A stretch of DNA of 64,000 nucleotides from assembly GCF_000696305.2 (NCBI RefSeq), contig NZ_AOMT01000005.1, forward strand, positions 1 to 64,000. Direction: 5' to 3'. A model generated the notes under the pieces. The model ran no database searches. It had not been told where the DNA came from and saw nothing but the letters and a program-made list of their open reading frames with translations. The stretch is from Moraxella bovoculi 237 (GTDB taxonomy: Bacteria; Pseudomonadota; Gammaproteobacteria; Pseudomonadales; Moraxellaceae). Shown here one piece after another: positions 45,955-57,400 of this stretch (positions within the stretch are counted from its first letter, which is position 1; each line of letters starts with the position of its first letter). Made by a program: the position numbers and the translations under genes.

Positions 45955-46428
45955 ATGCAAGTTATTCTATTACAGCGTGTCGTTAATCTTGGCAAACTTG
46001 GCGAGACTGTTGAAGTAAAAGCGGGTTATGGTCGTAACTACCTAATCCCACAAGGCAAAGCGCTACCTGCAAACGAAGCGAACATCGCTAAATTCGAAGC
46101 ACGTCGTGCAGAGCTAGAAGCTCAAGAAGCTAAAGAGCTACAAGAAGCTCAAAAACGTGCTGATGCTCTAGCGGATGTTAACGTTATCATGCGCGCTAAG
46201 TCTGGCGACGAAGGTAAGCTATTCGGCTCTATCGGTACTCGCGATATCGCAGACGCATTGACTAAGTCTGGTCTAGAGGTTGACCGCGTTGAAGTTAAAC
46301 TACCTGAAGGTCCATTCCGTCAAGTAGGTGAGTACAAAGTTACCATCCAACTTCACCACGACATCTCTGCAGAGATCTTGGTTACCATCCTATCTGAAGA
46401 TGCACCAGCTGAAGAAGATGATGAATAA
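45955..46428 (+). CDS. rplI: 50S ribosomal protein L9
   Basis: 157 residues; the N-domain [32 protein letters not shown] is decisive, joined by the long helix (about 42-75) to the C-domain with [16 protein letters not shown]. The C-terminus adds an acidic tail [11 protein letters not shown], a few residues longer than in Escherichia coli. Last gene of the operon. Confidence 0.98.
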   Translation: MQVILLQRVVNLGKLGETVEVKAGYGRNYLIPQGKALPANEANIAKFEARRAELEAQEAKELQEAQKRADALADVNVIMRAKSGDEGKLFGSIGTRDIADALTKSGLEVDRVEVKLPEGPFRQVGEYKVTIQLHHDISAEILVTILSEDAPAEEDDE

Positions 46429-46440
46429 TTATTGATTGAC

Positions 46441-46469
46441 AAAAAACCCTGAGAATCTCGGGGTTTTTT
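46441..46469 (+). terminator. Bidirectional terminator after rplI
   Basis: AAAAAACCCTGAG / CTCGGGGTTTTTT with one G-T pair and a 3-base loop. It serves rplI on the plus strand and overlaps the end of the pseudogene on the minus strand. Confidence 0.9.
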
Positions 46470-48882
46470 ATTTTATCGTAAGCGAATCTTGTAAAGACTC
46501 TGTAACTTCCTCTGAAATTTCCAAATCTTCCAAATCTTCCAAATTTTCTAAACCATTTAGGCTTTCTGATTCATTTAAAATATCTAATCTTCCTGATTCT
46601 TTTGTAATTTCCAATTCTTCTAGATCATCCATATTCTGCTCGTCAGGTGCTAAGCTGTCTTTTGGTGATTCAGGCTTATTTGCATTAGGTCTGGGTGTAT
46701 CGATCTCTTCGGGTAGAATTTTGCGCAGCTAAAGGGATGGTTTTTGGGTTTTCGTGAATATTGTGTCTGCCTGTGATGATGGTCTGGCTATTGGCATTCT
46801 CAAGATGCGAGCTGGTATAAGGCACGATACCATCCGACAGATCTCCTGTGCGCACAGTACGATGGTGTGATAACGAATACCATCTTTGATGTTGATGTCG
46901 GCGGTTAATTTAACAAAAGCAGAGCAATCAGAAAGCTGATCGGCACCGTTTGTAGGTATAGCGATCCTAATAGGTTGTTTTCGATATTGTCTTCTACGCC
47001 GATGTTTGTGATGGTTTCGGTGATGCTTTTGGTCAGATTAAGCGGCAGGCGAATGACACGACGTGCTGCACGGGTAAACCATCGGTCGGCATAATCCGTT
47101 CCGTGAAATGGCGCAAAGATAAATACAGCAGTGCCGACCTGTGGCAGAGATCTTAGTGTGAATCTCTCGCTTAACTCATCGTTATAGGCCTTGGTGAGCA
47201 GTTTAGAGGCGGCGAGGTTTTGTTCGTGGCTCATCGCTAATTCATCGGTGTCGGTTGCAGCTTTGACGGTGTCTTCGATGATTTCGCTGCCAGACGGGTC
47301 TGTATTTTCTAATGTGCTAAGTTTTGGCAAAAGCTCATCATCGGACAGCAGCATCCTTGAGATAACACCGCCCATGCTTTGTCCAATCAATATCGAGTTC
47401 TGGCTGACAGGATTGGTGCCCGTTGGATCAGTGTTAGTGAAACTTTGATTAATGAGCTTATGGATTTGATAGCGGTTTTTGAGGATGGGTAAGTTCTTCG
47501 CATAAAAGACCTGCCACACTTGATAATTGTCACGCAGAATAGGATCTGCAAACAGATTATTGGTTAGATTCACCCAAGTGGTAGGACTGGAGGCGAGCTC
47601 ATGAATCATGATGGTAACTTTTTGATTTGGGTTGTATGGTGATAACATGAACAGCTTAGGCGTCGTCGCGCTATCTTTTTTTTGGCGATCATGTTTAATA
47701 GACTGGCACGTTGTAGGTTATTCTCTGACAGCCATGTCGCATAGGTGGATGAGAAGCTGGCAGAAAGTGGATAGCTCTTACCCAGAATGTTCACTTCCTT
47801 GGTGGCATAAGGGTCAAAAAAAATACGCATCAAATTCATCAGCGAGCAAGACATCTTAATGTATTGCCCTTTGGGGTGATGATGGCAGTCAGTAGCAGAT
47901 GACCCATTGGGTGAATTCGTGATTTGATGTCGTCATTATCCGCGTCCGCATTGGCGGTTAGACTGCTTAATGTCGGCGCGCTGTATCGATCTTGTAGTTA
48001 ACCAACAAAGCCAACACCAATACCTAAGCGCATACTATTCACCTGTAAATCTGCCAAGCGATAATCATAAATTGAAATAAGATCTGACAGTGCACCGACT
48101 TTGGAATTCTGTAGGCCGTGCAGCCCTTGATGCTCTTTGGCGATATTTAGGTTGAGTGTTTGAGTGTCGCCACCTTTACTCTGAGGGGTAAGCGTAAAGA
48201 TGTTGATTTGATTGAATATTGGTTGAGCTGGTTTTTGTTTTGTTGATCGGCGTCGCCAAAAGCACCATCTTGCTGCTTATGGACCTCTTGGATGAGTGCT
48301 TTAGTGAGACGTAGTAGAGGTCTTGGGCGCGTATGCCGCTGTCAGTGATGATGGGTTTTTGGGTGTTTTGGTTGGTGAGGCTATCAAAGAATAGATAGCC
48401 ATAGCTAAAAGCGATGGTTTTGTACAATGTATCGCGATGGCCTTCAAGGCAGTCTTTGCGTGCTTTGGCTTGAGCCTGCTTGGTCTCTTCGTCAATGGGT
48501 GCATTGGCGTAATAGTCATCGATGGCCGGTCGATTTAAGGCAGGTTCGCACTCCATTTTTTCGGCCAAATGCAATGCTTGCGTGTAGTGTAATCCTGCCA
48601 ATAGTACCAAGCCTTCACGGTCAAATTGATCACCAAAGAAAGCTGAACCTAAATCGTTCAAACAAGCATCAAAGTCCGCCATGTAGCTGTCTTGGGTCAG
48701 ACCCGAAGCTAATAATATTGAATTGGATGAGCTAATAACCCTAGGTGTGGTCGTGATGTTATTATGCGTGGTCTTAATGATGCGCACTTGCATCTGCTTA
48801 GGTGGGGTAAGGCTTGCACATCCTGTCATGATAAGGGCGCCCAAGCTAAGTGTTAATGCTGATTTGGTGAGTTGTTTTTCAT
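46468..48882 (-). pseudogene. Broken gene for a lipoprotein with alpha/beta hydrolase domain
   Basis: Translating the minus strand in pieces gives one large protein of about 790 residues spread over all three frames. It begins ATG-AAAAA-CAACTC, where one missing A breaks the signal peptide KQLTKSALTLSLGALIMTGC (lipobox MTGC). Next come a Cys-containing N-domain, then TKEVNILGKSYPLSASFSSTYATWLSENN, then a hydrolase domain with the nucleophile elbow ILIGQSMGGVISRM and FAPFHGTDYADRWF, and an acidic C-terminus with repeated LEDLEDLE. Breaks: the start (A5 run), near 48305, near 48190, an in-frame TAA near 48001, near 47880, in a T8 run near 47815, in an A8 run near 47690, near 46925, near 46860 and near 46725. 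It would have been a surface or periplasmic lipid-linked esterase. The many frameshifts, several in homopolymers, mean decay or assembly error. Confidence 0.85.
46520..46548 (-). repeat. Short tandem 9-base repeats inside the pseudogene
   Basis: TCTTCCAAA repeats about three times with drift (plus strand), encoding L-E-D units in the acidic tail of the broken lipoprotein. Such units can change number by slippage without shifting the frame. Confidence 0.7.
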
Positions 48883-48933
48883 AAATTTTAATAAAAACCG
48901 ATTGGCTGGTTGGTATGTTTTGTAAAATAAAAA

Positions 48934-48967
48934 ATCCGTCTTCGGTATGATACCCAAAGACGGATTG
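48934..48967 (-). terminator. Terminator of the periplasmic repeat protein gene
   Basis: AATCCGTCTT / AAGACGGATT stem with a further inner GGTAT / ATACC pairing, followed on the minus strand by T6. It starts 31 bases past the stop. Confidence 0.9.
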
Positions 48968-48997
48968 GTGTGTAAAGTATTATTTACTGCTACACGT

Positions 48998-49960
48998 TTA
49001 TTCTTGGCTGACTGGCTTGATGTTCAACGGCGTTTTGTCGTTAGAGCGCCAGATATAATAGCCGCCTTCTTCGATGATGCGGAGTTGCTCAGCGATTTGG
49101 GTGTTATTAGGGTGCTGTGCTTGTAGTTGTCTTAGGCGGTTTAGTGCGCCTTGTTTATTGTCGGTCAGCAGGTCAGACTGAGCAAGGCTTTGCTCTGCTT
49201 CGGTGTAACCTAATGAGGCTGCTTTTTCTAGGTATTTTTTACCTTCATTAAAGCCGCCTGCCTCACTGATCATCATGCCAAGTAGGAAGTTGGCTTCAGG
49301 GTGCTTTGGGTTTAGGCGCAGGGCTTTTTGCATGTGATTAGATGCGCGAACCGAGTATTCTGCGCCGACGTTTAGGTTGCGAGCGATGCCGTTAAGTTTG
49401 GCTGCACGCAGTACCACATCAAACGAAGCGTCAGGCGCGCTGGCATAGGGCTCGATCCAATCAGCCAAGTGCTTCACGTTCTGAGTAGATAGATATTCAG
49501 CGGTTGCATTTGGGAAGCTTGGCGGATAGTGGCGTGCATTCGGCGATACCACAGCAATGAATTCATCCATGAGTGTGGTGTCCAGCAGAATCGTGCCTGC
49601 TTTGTTAGCGGGGGTGTGAACGGTTGGAACGTTCTCAACGTCGCTTACCGATACGGCAGGTGTTGGCAGACCTTTGACAGGTGATCTCAGTAGGTCAGCG
49701 GCGTTATTATTAATGATTGTGGTTGTGATCTCGCTGCGCATCTTTGGGCTTTGAGGGGTGCTGACACCTGCGGTCAATTGCTCAACAGTTGGCGCAGCTT
49801 CTGATACAGCTGGTGCTTTGGCTTTGGGCGCTGCTTTTTTTGCCGGTGTCTTAGCGGTTTTGGTGGTTTTTGCCTTGGTGTTTTTGGCTTGGGCGTGAGC
49901 CTGTGCACTGCCAAAGCCTAATAAGGTCAGACTTAGAGCCAGAACGGTAAGTTTTTTCAT
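48998..49960 (-). CDS. Periplasmic TPR/Sel1-like repeat protein
   Basis: 320 residues. Signal peptide MKKLTVLALSLTLLGFGSAQAHA, then a Lys/Ala/Thr-rich low-complexity stretch (about 26-70), a middle region ending in YPPSFPNATAEYLSTQNVKHLADWIEP, and TPR-like helices near 215-300 (NHMQKALRLNPKHPEANFLLGMM, GKKYLEKAASLGYTEAEQSL). Probably a periplasmic scaffold; function unknown. The ATG at 49960 is chosen because it begins the signal peptide; the in-frame ATG 15 codons upstream would bury it. Confidence 0.8.
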   Translation of the reverse strand: MKKLTVLALSLTLLGFGSAQAHAQAKNTKAKTTKTAKTPAKKAAPKAKAPAVSEAAPTVEQLTAGVSTPQSPKMRSEITTTIINNNAADLLRSPVKGLPTPAVSVSDVENVPTVHTPANKAGTILLDTTLMDEFIAVVSPNARHYPPSFPNATAEYLSTQNVKHLADWIEPYASAPDASFDVVLRAAKLNGIARNLNVGAEYSVRASNHMQKALRLNPKHPEANFLLGMMISEAGGFNEGKKYLEKAASLGYTEAEQSLAQSDLLTDNKQGALNRLRQLQAQHPNNTQIAEQLRIIEEGGYYIWRSNDKTPLNIKPVSQE

Positions 49961-50107
49961 GTTGATGTCCTTAATAAACGCTAAATAAGAAATTTTGCCA
50001 ATCATAACAGATTTATCTTAATAAGTTCATAAATTTTTCACAGTTTTTGGTGGCAAAATATTGCTTAGTTGTAACTTTAAAATATGATCCACTAAGCAGA
50101 TCGATAC

Positions 50108-51433
50108 TCATAATGGCAAATCGTTATTACTTGGGGTCATGGTGTTTTGGTATTTTTTAAGTTTCTTGTATAAGAAAATTCCAAAGATGGCATTTAGAAC
50201 GCCTGTGATCAAAAATAGCTGCGGCAAGCTTAATTTTAACATTGTCAAAATGATGATCGAAAATACCGCCGAGCCTACCATAAAGATGGCGTTAAAGATG
50301 TTATTCGCACCAACGACACGCGAACGATGGCTGATCGGTGCGTAAGCTTGCATGAACGCATACATGGGGACGATGTACACGCCACCGGCAAAGCCCAAAA
50401 AGAACAAATCAGCAAACACACGCCAAGTGCCGTCCATGTCCATTAGCGCACTGATGCCGTAAGGGGTTCTTGGTGCTTGAATGGCGATGCTTGATAATGA
50501 CAGATATAGATCGATGGCAAATACGCTAAGACCTAGAATACCGATGGGTAGCAGCTTTAGGCTGACTTGGTTTTTGGTTAGGGTCTTGCATAGCAGTGAA
50601 CCCAATGCCGTGCCCACCGAGAACAGCGTGAGCAATAAGATAACCACTGACTCATCGCCATGAAGGATGACTTTGCTAAATTCAGGCGTCTGGGTTAAGA
50701 AGGTCGCACCATAAAGCCAAAACCAGCTATTACCAATAATCACAAAGAACAGCAAGGGTAAGCTGTACAAATATTTAATAATATCAAAGCTGGTACTAAA
50801 GATGTTCCAATTAATCGCTAAGTCTTTGGCTTGCGGGGTAGTCTTGGGTAGATGTCGTGAGGCGATGTAACCAAGGGTTGCCACAAAGAGTGTCGATACG
50901 ATGAGCCATAAGGTTGAATGATCAAGCTGCGTTAGCACGCCGGCCGCCATCATACCGGTTAAGATGGCAAGGCTGGTACCGGTTTGGAATAAGCCATTGG
51001 CGCCGACCAGCTCATCTTTATGCATGGCTTCTGGCAGATAGCCGTATTTGATGGGTCCAAAAAAAGTCGATTGTGTTCCCATCAGGAATAACGCCACGAA
51101 TAACAACCAATAAAGCTCAAACCAAAACCCAATCGCCGCCAACGCCATGATGCAGATCTCTAGTAGTTTGATGCCTTGGGTGAGTTTTGATTTTTCATAT
51201 TTGTCCGCAATTTGTCCCGCCAACGCCGAGAATAGGAAGTATGGCAGAATAAAAAGCAATGCCGCCAAATTATTCAGCAGGCTAATCTCCATACCCATCT
51301 TGGCGGCCGCGACATAAGTCAAAATTAAAATCAATGCCTGCTTAAAAACGTTATCGTTAAATGCGCCCAAAAACTGCGTAAAAAACATGGCGCTAAAACG
51401 GCGATGCTTAAATAGAGAAAATTGCGAAGCCAT
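50108..51433 (-). CDS. MFS transporter, LplT-like (lysophospholipid transporter family)
   Basis: 441 residues with 12 membrane segments. N-terminus FSLFKHRRFSAMFFTQFLGAFNDNVFKQALILILTY, GTQSTFFGPIKYGYLPE and LVGANGLFQTGTSLAILTG are the marks of the LplT branch, whose members flip lysophospholipids into the cell for re-acylation, often fused to or next to an acyltransferase. No acyltransferase gene is next to it here, so the role is inferred. It diverges from tamA across 146 bases. Confidence 0.85.
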   Translation of the reverse strand: MASQFSLFKHRRFSAMFFTQFLGAFNDNVFKQALILILTYVAAAKMGMEISLLNNLAALLFILPYFLFSALAGQIADKYEKSKLTQGIKLLEICIMALAAIGFWFELYWLLFVALFLMGTQSTFFGPIKYGYLPEAMHKDELVGANGLFQTGTSLAILTGMMAAGVLTQLDHSTLWLIVSTLFVATLGYIASRHLPKTTPQAKDLAINWNIFSTSFDIIKYLYSLPLLFFVIIGNSWFWLYGATFLTQTPEFSKVILHGDESVVILLLTLFSVGTALGSLLCKTLTKNQVSLKLLPIGILGLSVFAIDLYLSLSSIAIQAPRTPYGISALMDMDGTWRVFADLFFLGFAGGVYIVPMYAFMQAYAPISHRSRVVGANNIFNAIFMVGSAVFSIIILTMLKLSLPQLFLITGVLNAIFGIFLYKKLKKYQNTMTPSNNDLPL

Positions 51434-51579
51434 AGAATAAATGGTTGTTAATATTGATTGGTTTGTTATAATAGCAAGTATTTTTATTTTAAGCTTTAAT
51501 TTTTAAGAAATTTTTACATCTTTTTGATGTTTATGGCGACAATAAAAAACCACGATTTCAAAATCAAAAGGGCTACATA

Positions 51580-54426
51580 ATGGCGATGGCAAACATCGGA
51601 CGACCGAGCGTGAACCACATAAAATCTGTGCGTACGGCAGTATCTGTGTCAGTACTGATGGCATTGTCGTCTTATGCGTCGGCACAAGTTGCTGTCCTTG
51701 AACAACCAGCCAATCCAAATCAGGGTGCGAATATTAATGGTGTAGCAGTTAGTGCATCAGATGAGCAATTTGGCAGTCAATCCAATGACAAGTCTGTCGC
51801 ACCGACTCTCATCGACCAAAAAACCATCGAATCTGCACAGCTTGTCGCAGAAGTGCCGCTCTATACACCCGCGCAAATCGAGGCAAGACTACAAGAGGCC
51901 AACCAGCAAAACACCCTGATGGCGCGGTCGTCAAATGCCGATCTGATCTCAAGAATTGATCAAGAAAGTACGCCAATGGGGCTTGATGTCACTGCCATCA
52001 CTAAGATTCCAACGCCTGATACGCTGCAGACGCTAGGCATTAACGAGGAGGGTGATCGCACCGAAGGCATCGACCCAACGGCATACATCCCAGAATATGA
52101 ATATGTCGAGAGCGATGGCGCTACCGAGGTGGTGGTTGAAGAGGAAGAAATCAAGCGCCCGAATGTCGCCAAACGTCTGTATAATCGACTGTTTAATGAC
52201 GGCGTAGAAGCAGTAGCGCGAGTGGAGGCTGAGTTTTATCAAAATAATACGCCTATCATCAGCAATACTGAATCGCGTGCCAAAGTCACCAAAATTAACA
52301 AGTCTACTTTAAAGCAAGAGCCCTTTGCCAACATCAAGGCTGCACTAGAGGACATCACTGCTGAGAGTATTACAGACTTTAATAGCGCATTGCCGCGACT
52401 TCGTCAGACGGCGGATTCGGCAGCGCGTGCGGTAGGTTATTATGATGTAGACATGCAGATTACCAAGGTTGGTGCTGGCAGAGTTAATGTGATTATTAAC
52501 GACATTGGCGAGCCTGTACGTGTCGCAACTCAAGTGTTTGAAGTGCGCGGAGAGGGTGCTGATAACCCATCTTACCAAAAGGCGATGAACGATGCCAAGC
52601 TCAACCAAGATGAGATATTCCATCATGGTAATTACGAAGCGGCGAAATCGAGCGTCCTTGATGTGAGTGCTGAAGAGGGTTATTTTGATGGCAAATGGCT
52701 GAATAATTCAGTCGATGTCATCTTGCCTGACGGCGTTGCCGATGTCAGCTTGGTTTATGACAGCGGTAAGCAATATGAATTTGACGAGGTGGTGTTTTTT
52801 ACCCTTGATGATGAGACGGGTAAGCTGACCACCGATCCTGCCAAATTGCCCGTTAAATCAGAGCTACTAAAAAAACTCGTCACCTTTAATATGGGTGATG
52901 CCTATAACCGCACCGCTGCCCGCAATTTAAGTAATAATCTGCTCGCGACGGGATATTTTAATGCGGTGAATACTGAGCTGGTGCTGCCAAGCCCTGTACC
53001 TGCCAGTAACGAGGTCGCTTTTGAGAGTGCGGCGAGCAACTCTGACGATGCTGGTGAGATTATCGATCTGGGCGATGGTGTAAGCATGGAAGTGACGCCG
53101 ATTGAATTTACCACTTCTGAGGTCATTCAAGATAAGCTTGCGCGCGTCACCCAAAAGGCCCAAAGGCTATACAGCATGCCCGATGATCGCCTGCTGGTGA
53201 CTGACACCCGCAAAAAATCGCGCAGCATTCTAGGGCGCATCAGTGATGCGGTGAGTAGTGTGGCGAAGATGATTTTGCCTGATGAATCGGCGGATGAATT
53301 AAACATTCCTGAAGATGTAGAATTGCCAGTGTTGGAAGGACGTAAGTCTCGGCAGGATGTCTATGCTGATAAGAAAGTGCCACTGTATATATTCGTGATG
53401 TCAGATAAACCAAGAGATGCGCAGATCGGTATGGGTTGGGGTTCTGACAGTGGTGTGCGACTCATTACCAAATTTGAGCATAATCTCATCAATAAAAGTG
53501 GCTACCAAGCAGGTGCAGACGTTCGTTACTCAGAAAATAAAAAAGGTCTAAGCCTATACGCCACGAAGCCAATGAGCCATCCTTTAAATGATAAATTGCG
53601 GGCTTTTTTGAGTTATGACGAAGAGAAGATTGGCGGCGCCTTGGGAACCTTTGATCTAAGCACAAGAACGCTGCAACATGGCATCAGCCGCAATATCGTC
53701 AGAGAATCGGGCTGGAACAGAAGCTATTCATTGCGTTATCGCTTGGATAAGCTTGGGACGGGCGCACCTGTTGAATCTTGGGAAGATTTGCCGGTACGAT
53801 TCATTGATGGTAAGCCAACCCAAGAAGCGCTGCTGGCGGGATTTGCGATTAATAAAACAGTTGTGGATAATCCGGTAAATCCGATGCGAGGTTATCGTCA
53901 GAATTATTCGCTTGAGGTCGGTGCCAAAGGTGTAATCAGCGATACGAACATGGCGATCTTGCGCGCAGGCGTGGGCGGTGTCTATAGCTTTGGTGATAAT
54001 GCTTATGGTAAGGATCGCGCCCATCAAGTGATTGGTAGTCTCAATGCTGGCTATCTGTGGTCGGATAATTTTGATGATGTGCCATATAAGCTGCGTTTCT
54101 TCGCTGGCGGCGATCAGAGCATTCGCGGCTATAATTATGACAGTTTGTCCCCCATCTCAGATAAAGGCTATCTGACAGGCGGGCAGGCGCTGGCTGTGGC
54201 AAGTGGTGAATATAACTACGAGGTACTCAAGGGGCTGCGTTTGGCAGCGTTCGCGGATGTGGGTAACGCCTACGATAAAAACTTCAAGAACGACACCAAA
54301 ATCGGCGCAGGTCTTGGCATTCGATGGGCGTCACCGGTTGGGCAAGTGCGGGTTGATGTAGCGACAGGGGTCAAGGAAGAAGGGCATCCGATTAAGCTGC
54401 ATTTCTTTATCGGAACGCCATTTTAA
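51580..54426 (+). CDS. tamA: TamA, outer-membrane assembly factor (Omp85 family)
   Basis: 948 residues. A signal peptide ends near ASAQ (about residue 36). POTRA-like modules lie roughly between residues 230 and 480 (RLRQTADSAARAVGYYDVDMQI, AEEGYFDGKWL, YNRTAARNLSNNLLATGYFNAV). The C-terminal 16-stranded barrel has the Omp85 lid motif FFAGGDQSIRGYNYDSLSP and ends in FFIGTPF with terminal Phe. With TamB it helps insert outer-membrane proteins such as autotransporters. The N-terminal region (about 36-230) and an acidic insert near 490-600 are longer than in Escherichia coli TamA (577 residues). tamB follows directly. Confidence 0.94.
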   Translation: MAMANIGRPSVNHIKSVRTAVSVSVLMALSSYASAQVAVLEQPANPNQGANINGVAVSASDEQFGSQSNDKSVAPTLIDQKTIESAQLVAEVPLYTPAQIEARLQEANQQNTLMARSSNADLISRIDQESTPMGLDVTAITKIPTPDTLQTLGINEEGDRTEGIDPTAYIPEYEYVESDGATEVVVEEEEIKRPNVAKRLYNRLFNDGVEAVARVEAEFYQNNTPIISNTESRAKVTKINKSTLKQEPFANIKAALEDITAESITDFNSALPRLRQTADSAARAVGYYDVDMQITKVGAGRVNVIINDIGEPVRVATQVFEVRGEGADNPSYQKAMNDAKLNQDEIFHHGNYEAAKSSVLDVSAEEGYFDGKWLNNSVDVILPDGVADVSLVYDSGKQYEFDEVVFFTLDDETGKLTTDPAKLPVKSELLKKLVTFNMGDAYNRTAARNLSNNLLATGYFNAVNTELVLPSPVPASNEVAFESAASNSDDAGEIIDLGDGVSMEVTPIEFTTSEVIQDKLARVTQKAQRLYSMPDDRLLVTDTRKKSRSILGRISDAVSSVAKMILPDESADELNIPEDVELPVLEGRKSRQDVYADKKVPLYIFVMSDKPRDAQIGMGWGSDSGVRLITKFEHNLINKSGYQAGADVRYSENKKGLSLYATKPMSHPLNDKLRAFLSYDEEKIGGALGTFDLSTRTLQHGISRNIVRESGWNRSYSLRYRLDKLGTGAPVESWEDLPVRFIDGKPTQEALLAGFAINKTVVDNPVNPMRGYRQNYSLEVGAKGVISDTNMAILRAGVGGVYSFGDNAYGKDRAHQVIGSLNAGYLWSDNFDDVPYKLRFFAGGDQSIRGYNYDSLSPISDKGYLTGGQALAVASGEYNYEVLKGLRLAAFADVGNAYDKNFKNDTKIGAGLGIRWASPVGQVRVDVATGVKEEGHPIKLHFFIGTPF

Positions 54427-54460
54427 TGCATGATTGAAAAACCAGGCGTCTTATGGTTTA

Positions 54461-57400
54461 ATGGCGCGTTATTTTGATATTTTTGATGATTTTGATATGA
54501 CTGACAAATCCAATCACAGCCCTGATGATCATAACGCCCAGCGCGCGCATGGGGCGGATTTGCTCACACCTAAAGAACCCGTCAGCGTGCTAGCACCAAA
54601 ATCGCCCAAGCTACCAAAAAAACGCAGCTGGCTGGCGTATCTGTTTTATCTTGTTTTAACGCTTCTCGTCGTGCTTGCGTTATTGCTGGTATTGCTATTT
54701 TATGCGATGGGCACGCAAGGCGGCACCAAGTTTTTATTAGAAAAAATCGCCTTAGAAACCGGCACACAGCTCAAATACTCAGAAGGAAATCTAAGAGACG
54801 GCGTGTGGGTATCAGACGTCAAAATCGCCCAAGGCGAGAACATTGAGATCCAAGTCGATAAGGCGTATGTGCAACTTGGTTGGCGTGCGGTGTTGGCGCG
54901 CCAAGTGCATCTGGTCAACAGCCAAATTGATACTTTAAACATCATCAATAAAAAACCACCCACTGGCGAGCCTTTTGATTATGCGACGATCGATTTGCCA
55001 GTGACGCTAAAGTTTGATAACACCAGCGCTAAACAGATCATCTATAGCCAAGTCACCAAAAACCCCATCTATCTGCACGACATCCATGTGCAAGATGGCA
55101 CTTGGGCTGGCACGAAGATTAAGCTAAATGACGCCAAAATTCGATATGATGATGACGTTGCTGTCAGTCACATCCATGGCGAAATCAATCTGACAGGCGA
55201 CTATCCGCTCAATGCGACCGCCGATGTGGAAGTAACCGCCATCAACAAAGCCTATTTCGGCGTGCTGCATGTCCAAGCATCAGGCACGCTAAAGCGCACA
55301 TTCGGTACGTTAACTTCAAAGTATAACGAACGCGACATTCAGGGCGAATTTATCGCACAAGGATTGGATGAAAATTCACCGTTTAGCGCAAGGCTCAATT
55401 TCGATGAAGTGGTGCTACCCTATGCCGCCGAGCAGAACATCACCCTAAAAGACGGTACCATTACCGCTGATGGCGTGGTGAGTAATATCGAACTTCGCAT
55501 TAACACAGACCTTATCGCCAAAGACATCCCTTCTGGCAGATATCGCGGTCGTGGGGTGGTACGCGATGGCGGCATGGACATTCCGTATTTGCGTGCGGAC
55601 ACGCCAAGCGGTGCCTTGACCGCCAAAGGCCGCATGGAGTGGTCGGATGAATTTGAGCTGCATGCGACATTAAGCGGTAATGGCTATAAAGTTCGTGAAG
55701 TCTTGCCGATTGAGTATCAAGATTACCAAGCATACTTGCCTAAGACATTAACGGGCGATCTGGGCGTCAATTATTATTATCTAGACGATGACAATCACAC
55801 CCGCTTTGAATTTGACCTGAACCAAAAAGACGGCGAAGAGATCCGCGCAACGCTGTCGCAATCACAGGATAATCCTAACTCGCCTTGGCTGATTCATGCT
55901 GATTGGCGCAATATTATTCGTGCTAATGTTCCGAATATAGATAATATTCATTCCACTCACGGCACGGCTGACATTCGCCTAGAAGAGGGGCGCACCTACA
56001 TCGATGCACGCGGTCACATTAAGCAGCTGTCTGTTGCACCGCAAGGTGATTATGTGGTGCAAGCGAACATCGAAAAAGGCGAGCGCATTCATCTAACTGA
56101 CTTTAAGTATGATGGCGTACTAGGCGATCTGTCGGGTGTGGGGCGCATTGATTTGGCAACTGCTCAAAAACCTTTGGCGTGGCAATTTGACCTGACGACC
56201 AATAGGTTCATTCCCAATGCGTATTTTGACACACCTGACAAAACCCCATTTCAGGCGATCTCAGGGCATGTTACTGCCATGGGTAGAATGCGCAGCGATC
56301 GTTCAAATCACAAGCTAAACATTCACGACATCGACCTAAAACACACCGACCTGACAGCGACATTAGCGGATAACGAGACAGTATCTATCAAAGGCTTGGG
56401 CAATGCGCAAGTGCGCTTGATGGGTAGTGATGTGAAATATTTTGATGCCAAATTCGACGGTGATGTCAATCAGAGCATGCTGCCACAAGTAGGGCTTGCC
56501 AAGGTGGATATCGAAGCGTCAGGTGATCTGAATCTAATGACGATCAGTCGCTTGAATGTGGACACGACTTCTGGCAAGGCATCGGCGACTGGCAAGATTG
56601 ATTTGACCCAAGGCATTGGATGGGATGTGCGCGCTCGTCTTGATGAGATTGATACGAAGAATTTCGTCGGGGATAACGCCAACCTCATTGCTGTGATTAC
56701 GGGCGACTTGGTCACCAAAGGTCGCTATGACAATCAAAAACTATCAGATGTGACGGCGCAATTTGATGGCGAAGTCATTCATGATAAGCTGCCAAAAGGC
56801 GCGTTGTCTTTTGATGTGGCAGGTCAAGATGAGCGGTATGATGTGCGTTCATTTGACTACAAGGGCGATGCTGGGGGACTTCACGCAAACGGCTTCATAG
56901 ACATCTCACAAGGCTATACATGGGATGCGTCTGCCACCATGAACCGCTTTAATGTCGGTGCTTTTGTGCAGGATTTGCCAAGCGACTTGACGGGCGGTTT
57001 TAGAGTGCGCGGGGATTGGCGCAAGCAGTCTCAGGCGGTAAATATAGATCAGCTGGATCTTAAAGGCACGCTTCGTGGTCAGTCATTTAGTGCAGAAGGT
57101 TCGCTGATTGCAGATTTGGCGTTACCAAGCGATTTGAAAGCCTACATGAATCAAATCACTACTCAAGCCCCGACCAATGTCGATGAATTGCTGGCTCTGC
57201 GTGGACAAATTGACAATAGCGCCCGCCAAACTCAAAGCATCATCAAAAAGCTTAGTGCTGATAATTTAAACATCCGCTTAGGCGATAATGCCTTGGCGAT
57301 TAATGGCGATAAATCAGAGCTGACCACCAGTGTGTCCATCACAGACCTAAGTCAAATCCTGCCAAATGCGCAAGGCGCGATTAAAGGCGGCGTGATCTTG

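Noticed and set aside
46436-46732. 96-codon plus-strand ORF rich in Ser and Lys after rplI
   Set aside because: It is antisense to the acidic C-terminus of the broken lipoprotein gene; its Ser-rich make-up is the shadow of Glu/Asp/Leu codons on the other strand, and it runs through the rplI terminator.
54434-54460. TTG start for tamB at 54434
   Set aside because: No ribosome binding site stands before it and it lies 8 bases behind the tamA stop; ATG starts at 54461 or 54497 seem as good or better, though the choice is open.
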